From: Spirochaetales bacterium
GTDB taxonomy: Bacteria; Spirochaetota; Spirochaetia; CADAEX01
Direction: 5' to 3'
Length of the DNA: 27,128 bases
Assembly: GCA_024233785.1 (NCBI GenBank)
Contig: JACKPD010000024.1
Location: 1-27,128 of the forward strand
The position numbers and the translations under genes were made by a program. Shown piece by piece: positions 21,178 to 27,128 of this stretch. The notes under the pieces were generated by a model. It was not told the DNA's origin and ran no database searches. It saw only the letters and a list, made by a program, of their open reading frames with translations. The number at the start of each line of letters is the position of its first letter. Within the stretch, counting starts at the first letter, position 1.

Positions 21178-24100
21178 TAAGCTTTACGCCGGAATAGATA
21201 TCGGATCAACTACAGTAAAAATCGCAATAACAGAACCCAATACAAATAATCTTATTTACTCTGATTACAGAAGGCATAATGCAGACCTTTCCGGGACATT
21301 AAGCCTGATGCTTGAAGATTTCGGCCGCATCTTTCCTGATTCAAGACTTGTTACCGCGGTATGCGGCAGCGGCGGGATGGCAATATCAAAAAAGCTTGAC
21401 GCTTTCTATATACAGGAGGTTGTCGCCAATTCTCTGGTGATAAGAAAATACTATAAAGATGTGCGGGTTTCCATTGAACTTGGAGGACAGGATGCCAAGG
21501 TTATTTTTTTTACTATGGATGAGGAGACAAACCAGCTTATTGCATCCGATATGAGGATGAACGGGAGCTGCGCAGGGGGGACAGGCGCATTTATAGACCA
21601 GGTTGCGGAACTGCTTTCAATCAGGACAGAGGAGTTCGCGGAGCTATCGGAAAGAGGAAAGACAGTTTATGACATTTCAGGAAGGTGCGGTGTATTTGCC
21701 AAAACAGATATACAGCCGCTTCTGAATCACGGTGTTTCAATAGAAGACATAGCCCTTTCCACATTCCACGCAATAGTCAAGCAGACCATCGGAGGCCTTG
21801 CCCAGGGTATGGAGATAAAGCCGAAAGTCATTTTTGTCGGCGGCCCTCTGACGTTTAACAGGAGACTTGTAAGTGTTTTCAAGGAAAGGCTTTCACTTGG
21901 TGATGATGATGTTGTTATACCTGAAAAACCTGAAATTCTTGTCGCATACGGAGCGGCCCTTTCGATAGATCTTATGTTCTCTTCCTCCGGGGAAGGACTT
22001 CCTGTTTCCGGCATAGTATCAAAACTGAATACAAAAGGAGTCAACGGGGAAGCGCAGCAGTCCGGGGCTGGATTGCTGTTTTTTGAGAATGATGATGAAA
22101 AAACAGCTTTTTTTACCCGTCATAACAGTGAAAAGGGGAGGGAATTCTATGAAATTCCTGAGGGGACCGAATCTCTTGATGTTTATATCGGCCTTGATGC
22201 GGGCTCCACAACATCCAAATTTGTACTTATTGATAAGGAATGCCGCCTTGTTGACAGTTTTTATTCCAGCAACCACGGCGAACCGCTGAAAGTAATTAAA
22301 TATGCTCTTTTGCGGCTTTATGAAAAATACAGAAGCAGGGGGATTTCACTTAATGTTTTAGGACTTGGGACAACCGGTTACGGGGAGATGCTTTTTGCAA
22401 GAGGTTTCCTTGCCGATTATCACACTGTGGAGACAGTTGCCCATGCGGAAGCGGCCCAGTTCTTTGTTCCTGATGTAAGCTTTATCCTTGATATCGGCGG
22501 TCAGGATATGAAAGCCATCAGTCTGAAAAAGGGGATTGTTACAGGTATTGTCCTTAACGAAGCATGCTCGGCCGGGTGCGGTTCTTTTGTCGAAACCTAT
22601 GCCAAGTCGCTCGGAGTTGCTGTTGAAAGGATTGCGGAACTTGCCTTCCTCTCTGATAATCCCTCTCGCCTTGGTTCAAGATGCACTGTTTTTATGAACA
22701 GCTCAATAATCACTGAACAGAAAAACGGCAAGAAAACAGAAGATATCCTGGCCGGGATAAGCAGGTCAATTATTGAAAATGTTTTTACAAAAGTAGTGAG
22801 GATATCCAACTTCAATGATCTTGGAGAAAAAATAGTTGTACAGGGCGGAACTTTCAGGAATGACGCGGTTTTAAGGGCTTTTGAACAATATACAGGAAGA
22901 GATGTAGTAAGGGCCCCTTATCCAGGGGAAATGGGGGCCTTCGGAATTGCGCTCCTTGTCAAGAAACATATGGAGGAAAAAGCTGTCTCTGCCGGCGGGG
23001 ATGTCCCTTTAAGCAGGTTCGCGGGTTTTGAAGCACTTAAAGACCTTGATTATGTTAAACAGCCGTCCATGATATGCGGATTCTGCGCGAACCACTGCAG
23101 CAGGACCATAATATCTTTTACCAACGGTAATAACCACATTACAGGAAACAGATGTGAGAAAGGGGAAATAGTCGGTAATCAGGAAAGCCCGGACATAAAA
23201 AAAAGGCTGAAAGATACCCGCCAGAGGCTTGATTCCGTACCCGACATGGTTAAGCTTCATAACACCCTTTTAATGAAAGAGTATCCGGTAAAAAGGGTTT
23301 TCTCACAGGAAATTTTAAACAGTAATTACAGAGGTAAATCTTCAGGCAGAGGTAAATCACACAGCCCTGTAAATATTTCTGATCCTGGCAATACATCAAG
23401 GCCGCTGAGGATCGGCATTCCGAGAACGCTTGAGTTCTGGAACAGCCTTCCTTTCTGGAGAACGCTTTTTACCGCCCTCGGATTTGATGTAGTTGTCTCC
23501 TCCCCTTCGAGCTATGACATTTATGAGAAGGGTCTTCAGTATGTTCCTTCAGATACCGCCTGTTTCCCGGCAAAGCTTGTTCACGGGCATGTCGAGGAAC
23601 TTGCTGCCAAAGGCGTTGACAGGATATTCCTTCCCATGATGGTACGGCTGCCGAGGGAAAACAACTCGGCTGAGGGAAACCATACTTGCGTTATGCTTCA
23701 GGGATATCCGATGGTAGTTGAAAAAAGCAGCGACCTTTTTACAAGAACCGGCATCAAAATTGATACCCCTATTTTCCACTGGTATAACGAAAAACTAAAG
23801 AACAGGCAGATTACATCCTGGCTTTCGGCTGAGTTTTGCCTTAAAGGGCATGCTGTAAAGGACGCGATTGAGCAGGGGAATTGTGCGATGGCATTATTCA
23901 AGGCGGAAATGAGGGAAGAAGGATCTCGTGTCCTTTCAGGTCTTGAAGGAAGCAGTAATTTCGCAGTACTGCTTGCGGGAAGGCCGTACCATTCAGATCT
24001 GCTTGTTAATCACAGCATTTCCCGTTATTTTACATCGCTGGGTATCCCGGTTCTTACGCTCGATTCCCTCCCCGGTCTTGACAGTCATGATCTTTCCGAT

Positions 24101-25669
24101 GTCAGGATGGAAACTACAATTACCTTCCATACAAGAATGGAAGGGGCTGCGATTGAAGCGGCACTTCATCCCAATCTTGAGATTGTTCAGATTGTAAGTT
24201 TCGGATGCGGTCATGACGCGATTATTTCAGATGAAATGACCAGGGAGCTTAAGAAACGGTGCAGTAAGGAGATGCTGATCCTCAAGCTTGACGAAGGCGA
24301 ATCATCCGGCCCGCTTAACATCAGGATCAAATCCTTTATAGAGACAATAAGGGCAAGGAGAAAAAAAGAAAATGCTGACGGCTCTTCCGTTAAAGCCGCA
24401 CCGCTTTTATGTGAAAAAAAGGTTATATATACAAAAAAGGACAGAAAGGAAAAGATTATTCTTGCTCCCAATCTGTCCCCGGCTTTTTCCCTTGTTTTTT
24501 CTTCCGTCATGCGAAAAGACGGGATAAGCATTAAGCCTTTGCCCGTCGCGGACAGCAGGGCAATCGAGCTTGGTAAAAAATATGTGCACAATGATATATG
24601 CTATCCTGCCCAGATAAATATAGGAGAGGCTCTGGCTTATCTTGAAAAGGCCGAAGGAGCAAAAACACGGTTTGCACTTGGTGTCGCCAAAAACTGCGAA
24701 GCATGCAGGGCAGGCCAGTACGCGGCTCTCGCGAGAAAAGCGCTTGATGAGGCAGGCTATCCTGAAGTTCCCATTGTGACTACCGGAAAAGACACCAAAG
24801 GGATCCACCCGGGATTTAAAATGACATTGAAGCATCAGACAAGAATGCTGTGGGGCCTTACAATTGTCGATGCCTATGAGATGATGCTAAGGCGGATAAG
24901 GCCTTATGAAACAAACAAGGGGCTAACGGACATTATTTTCAACCGCCATGTCAGAAGACTCTGTGAAAATATCCACAGGGGCAGAAATGTGCTTATAGGC
25001 CTTTTAAGGGATGCTGTAGCGGATTTTAACAGGATCGAAATATTTGCAGACAAAAGAAAGCCAAGAGTAGGAATAGTAGGTGAAATACTTGTCAACTACC
25101 ATCCTGCCGCGAACTGCTATATAGAATCCTACCTTGAACTTAACGGTATGGAAGTTGTCCAGCCCGCGATGCACGACTTTTTCAGAAAAACCGCGATTAT
25201 AGAAAAAGAGCTCGGCAGGCGTAAAATGGCCCCCAACTCATTTTTCCATTATCTTGTTCACGACATTACCGACAGGATATATGATTTTGTTCATAAAAAG
25301 GTATGGGGTGTTATAAAAGAGGAATTCCGGTTCCATGAACACCGGGGTAATATCTATAATCTGGTCGACAATATTAAGCCTTTTATGGATGTGACATATA
25401 TCGGAGCTGAGGGGTGGAAACTCCCGGGAGAGATTATGGAGATGTTTGCATCCGGGGTAAACTCATTTGTAATAATGCAGCCTTTCGGATGCCTTCCCAA
25501 TCATATAACAGGCAGGGGTATGATCAAGACATTAAAAAAACTATGTCCCGGTTCCCAGATTATAGCGCTTGACTATGACCCGGATACAAGTATCGGAAAT
25601 GTCGAAAACAGGCTCCAGATGCTTATTATAAACGCCAGGGAAATTGAAAATCCTGATAAAATTGCCTGA
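21161..25669 (+). CDS. giant fused 2-hydroxyacyl-CoA dehydratase activase-like protein (two BcrA/BadF ATPase domains, DUF2229, HgdB-like part)
   Basis: A 1502-residue protein. Domain 1 (about 8-275) and domain 2 (about 340-605) are both BadF/BadG/BcrA/BcrD-type ATPases of the HSP70/actin fold, starting GIDIGSTTVK and GLDAGSTTSK. Each keeps the two cysteines that hold a shared [4Fe-4S] cluster in HgdC-type activators: Cys137 and Cys176, then Cys469 and Cys508. A cysteine motif follows (Cys639, Cys642, Cys646, Cys665). DUF2229 covers about 748-960 (TACFPAKLVHGH at 799-810). The last 400 residues resemble HgdB/COG3581 proteins (NDICYPAQIN near 1145, NCEACRAGQY near 1175, FGCLPNH near 1443). Such proteins couple ATP hydrolysis to low-potential electron transfer in anaerobes, but the physiological partner of this long form is not established. 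No dehydratase subunits are encoded here. The start overlaps the GGDEF gene. Confidence 0.9.
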   Translation: MKKESDKLYAGIDIGSTTVKIAITEPNTNNLIYSDYRRHNADLSGTLSLMLEDFGRIFPDSRLVTAVCGSGGMAISKKLDAFYIQEVVANSLVIRKYYKDVRVSIELGGQDAKVIFFTMDEETNQLIASDMRMNGSCAGGTGAFIDQVAELLSIRTEEFAELSERGKTVYDISGRCGVFAKTDIQPLLNHGVSIEDIALSTFHAIVKQTIGGLAQGMEIKPKVIFVGGPLTFNRRLVSVFKERLSLGDDDVVIPEKPEILVAYGAALSIDLMFSSSGEGLPVSGIVSKLNTKGVNGEAQQSGAGLLFFENDDEKTAFFTRHNSEKGREFYEIPEGTESLDVYIGLDAGSTTSKFVLIDKECRLVDSFYSSNHGEPLKVIKYALLRLYEKYRSRGISLNVLGLGTTGYGEMLFARGFLADYHTVETVAHAEAAQFFVPDVSFILDIGGQDMKAISLKKGIVTGIVLNEACSAGCGSFVETYAKSLGVAVERIAELAFLSDNPSRLGSRCTVFMNSSIITEQKNGKKTEDILAGISRSIIENVFTKVVRISNFNDLGEKIVVQGGTFRNDAVLRAFEQYTGRDVVRAPYPGEMGAFGIALLVKKHMEEKAVSAGGDVPLSRFAGFEALKDLDYVKQPSMICGFCANHCSRTIISFTNGNNHITGNRCEKGEIVGNQESPDIKKRLKDTRQRLDSVPDMVKLHNTLLMKEYPVKRVFSQEILNSNYRGKSSGRGKSHSPVNISDPGNTSRPLRIGIPRTLEFWNSLPFWRTLFTALGFDVVVSSPSSYDIYEKGLQYVPSDTACFPAKLVHGHVEELAAKGVDRIFLPMMVRLPRENNSAEGNHTCVMLQGYPMVVEKSSDLFTRTGIKIDTPIFHWYNEKLKNRQITSWLSAEFCLKGHAVKDAIEQGNCAMALFKAEMREEGSRVLSGLEGSSNFAVLLAGRPYHSDLLVNHSISRYFTSLGIPVLTLDSLPGLDSHDLSDVRMETTITFHTRMEGAAIEAALHPNLEIVQIVSFGCGHDAIISDEMTRELKKRCSKEMLILKLDEGESSGPLNIRIKSFIETIRARRKKENADGSSVKAAPLLCEKKVIYTKKDRKEKIILAPNLSPAFSLVFSSVMRKDGISIKPLPVADSRAIELGKKYVHNDICYPAQINIGEALAYLEKAEGAKTRFALGVAKNCEACRAGQYAALARKALDEAGYPEVPIVTTGKDTKGIHPGFKMTLKHQTRMLWGLTIVDAYEMMLRRIRPYETNKGLTDIIFNRHVRRLCENIHRGRNVLIGLLRDAVADFNRIEIFADKRKPRVGIVGEILVNYHPAANCYIESYLELNGMEVVQPAMHDFFRKTAIIEKELGRRKMAPNSFFHYLVHDITDRIYDFVHKKVWGVIKEEFRFHEHRGNIYNLVDNIKPFMDVTYIGAEGWKLPGEIMEMFASGVNSFVIMQPFGCLPNHITGRGMIKTLKKLCPGSQIIALDYDPDTSIGNVENRLQMLIINAREIENPDKIA

Positions 25670-25671
25670 TC

Positions 25672-25704
25672 TTCCGTATTCCGCCGCAAGGCTGCCTGAC
25701 GGAA
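25672..25704 (+). repeat. hairpin downstream of the activase gene
   Basis: TTCCGT (25672-25677) pairs with ACGGAA (25699-25704), and an inner stem GCC-GCAA-GGC carries a GNRA-type tetraloop. There is no T-run after it, so it is not a standard terminator. It could stabilise the 3' end of the long activase message. Confidence 0.35.
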
Positions 25705-25800
25705 ATGCATTATAACGCAAATACGTCCTAATTTTTAAAGCCATGTATATCGATAATAGAAGCAAAATACTTTTTACTGGATTTAAATATATATGCTTAC

Positions 25801-25804
25801 AGGA
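25801..25804 (+). promoter_or_regulatory. Shine-Dalgarno favouring the second ATG of the channel gene
   Basis: AGGA stands six bases before ATG at 25811. The earlier in-frame ATG at 25793 has only AT-rich sequence before it. Confidence 0.5.
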
Positions 25805-25810
25805 ATTAAA

Positions 25811-27124
25811 ATGGTCAGGCCTGACAATAGAATCAGGTTCGCCTGGGAAATATTTGTTCTCGTTGTAATAATCTGGACAATAATAAATATACCTGTCTAT
25901 GTTGTTTTTTTCAGCGGAAGCGCTGAGCATTCAGCTGATATTACAGAACTGATACTTACTATTATTTTTTTAATTGATATTCTTATCCGCTTCAATACTG
26001 CAGTTATAGTAAAAAGAAAACTGATTACAAGCAGAATGGAAGTATTAAAGATATATCTTCGGGGATGGTTCTGGATAGATCTTGCCGCTACAATTCCATT
26101 CTGGTTTATACTCGGGGGACCCGGATTCGCGGTAACGCTTCAGACACTTAATTTATTAAGAATTGCAAGGCTGCTTAAGCTTTTCAGGGCAGTACAGACC
26201 CTGAGGAGGGCAAGGACCTCAATTCTCCTTAATCCCAATATCGTGAGAATGGTCCTGCTTGTTTTCTGGATACTTGTCACTGCCCATCTTGTCGCCTGCG
26301 GATGGATTTACATTGAGGGCGATATTGCGGATGTCAGTAACGTAAAACAGTATATTATGGCTTTTTACTGGACTATTACGACACTGACAACAATAGGTTA
26401 CGGTGATATTACTCCAAAAGAAACAATCCAGATGCTGTATACGATCTGTGTTGAGATTATCGGAGCAGGACTTTACGGTTTTATTATCGGTAATATTGCT
26501 AACCTCATCGCCAATCTTGATATAGCACGGGCACAGCAGAGGGAAAAAATTGAAAAAATAAATACCTTCATGCAGTACCGGAATCTTCCCACAGATCTGC
26601 AGAAAAAGGTAAATGACTACTATAATTACATCTGGGAAACAAGACGGGGATATGATGAAACATCTGTTCTGCATGAACTGCCGGTTTCACTTAAAACCAA
26701 TGTTTCCATTTTCCTGAACAAGGAGATGATAGAAAAGGTTCCGCTTTTCCGCGGTGCGGGAGATGCTCTTATCCGTGATATAATTCTTAACCTTGAACCT
26801 GTAGTTTATACTCCTGATGATTATGTGGTTAAAAAAGGGGAAATGGGATACGACATGTTTTTTATCAGCCGCGGAACTGTTGATGTTGTTTCAGAGGATG
26901 AAAAAATTGTTTACGCGACACTATCTGCAGGGCATTTTTTCGGTGAGATAGCGCTGCTTTTGAGCACTCCCCGGACAGCGACAATAAAAACCAGGGAATA
27001 CTGCGACCTTTACAGGCTCAACAAGGATATCTTCGACAGGGTCCTTGAACGTTATCCGGTTTTTGCGGAAAAGATAAAAGATATGGCAGAGAAAAGGAAC
27101 ATGGAAATTAAATCAAGTAAATAA
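25811..27124 (+). CDS. cyclic-nucleotide-gated potassium channel (SthK-like)
   Basis: A 437-residue inner-membrane channel subunit with a six-helix pore unit, C-linker and cyclic-nucleotide-binding domain. The S4 segment at 117-137 (LRIARLLKLFRAVQTLRRAR) carries regularly spaced Arg/Lys. The selectivity filter TIGYGD is at 194-199, as in potassium channels. The linker (240-300, with NLPTDLQKKVNDYYNY) is of the HCN/CNG/SthK type. The C-terminal domain has the phosphate-binding cassette FGEIALLLSTPRTATI (377-392) with Arg388 and Thr389, so nucleotide binding should be intact. The length is close to SthK of Spirochaeta thermophila, a cAMP-opened channel. Whether cAMP or cGMP is the ligand is undecided. 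The gene follows the activase after about 140 bases and is probably separately transcribed. Start at 25793 would add six residues. Confidence 0.93.
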   Translation: MVRPDNRIRFAWEIFVLVVIIWTIINIPVYVVFFSGSAEHSADITELILTIIFLIDILIRFNTAVIVKRKLITSRMEVLKIYLRGWFWIDLAATIPFWFILGGPGFAVTLQTLNLLRIARLLKLFRAVQTLRRARTSILLNPNIVRMVLLVFWILVTAHLVACGWIYIEGDIADVSNVKQYIMAFYWTITTLTTIGYGDITPKETIQMLYTICVEIIGAGLYGFIIGNIANLIANLDIARAQQREKIEKINTFMQYRNLPTDLQKKVNDYYNYIWETRRGYDETSVLHELPVSLKTNVSIFLNKEMIEKVPLFRGAGDALIRDIILNLEPVVYTPDDYVVKKGEMGYDMFFISRGTVDVVSEDEKIVYATLSAGHFFGEIALLLSTPRTATIKTREYCDLYRLNKDIFDRVLERYPVFAEKIKDMAEKRNMEIKSSK

Positions 27125-27128
27125 TTTA

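Noticed and set aside
25672..25704. Terminator after the activase gene.
   Set aside because: The hairpin is convincing but no T-run follows, so it is listed only as a hairpin.
1..27128. tRNA or rRNA genes, CRISPR arrays, insertion sequences, integrases or attachment sites.
   Set aside because: None was seen on reading. The AT-rich toxin-antitoxin cassette is the only sign of transfer, and no flanking direct repeats or transposase were found.

Overview
This is a complete-looking stretch of bacterial chromosome with no rRNA, tRNA, CRISPR array or insertion sequence. The best guess is a Gram-negative, anaerobic or facultative member of the Spirochaetota. A TolC/RND pair and secreted proteins imply an outer membrane. 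The TRAP binding protein matures as GGQKEG, a style common in spirochaetal binding proteins. A very long 2-hydroxyacyl-CoA dehydratase activase fits an anaerobe, and the last gene resembles the spirochaetal channel SthK. No single marker here proves the phylum, so this is an inference.

Layout. 1-3855 (+): the 3' end of a binding-protein gene, a fused double permease, an ATPase (an Fbp/Afu-type importer, probably ferric iron) and a small secreted protein of unknown function. 3910-10557 (-): an MFS transporter, a PP2C phosphatase, a TolC-like outer-membrane factor and an RND pump. The pump and TolC genes overlap, and no periplasmic adaptor gene is present. 10705-11918 (-): a TSUP/TauE-SafE permease with its DUF1634 partner, divergent from an SLC13/ArsB-type anion transporter at 12018-13226 (+).

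13344-16950 (+): a TAXI-TRAP importer operon (binding protein, fused DctQM permease, small cupin). It has a good promoter overlapped by a 17-bp palindrome, an intercistronic hairpin and a strong terminator. A paralogous cupin lies convergently at 16997-17410 (-). 17503-18055 (-): an AT-rich BrnT-like toxin/antitoxin cassette. 18137-19152 (-): AzlCD amino-acid exporter. 19268-19756 (-): TrmL tRNA methyltransferase.

19818-25669 (+): a GIY-YIG protein that has no ATG, GTG or TTG start, then a GAF-GGDEF diguanylate cyclase, whose 3' end overlaps a 1502-residue fused activase. 25811-27124 (+): a cyclic-nucleotide-gated potassium channel.

Most of the window is transport (eight systems) plus signalling (PP2C, GGDEF, cyclic-nucleotide channel). 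The less ordinary points are two promoters placed so close to start codons that the mRNAs should be leaderless (PP2C and toxin), the GIY-YIG gene with a probable CTG start, the three-half-site operator on the TRAP operon, the cupin pair, and the coupling of a c-di-GMP enzyme to the giant activase. I did not find a clearly new multi-gene system, and these points are offered at that level.
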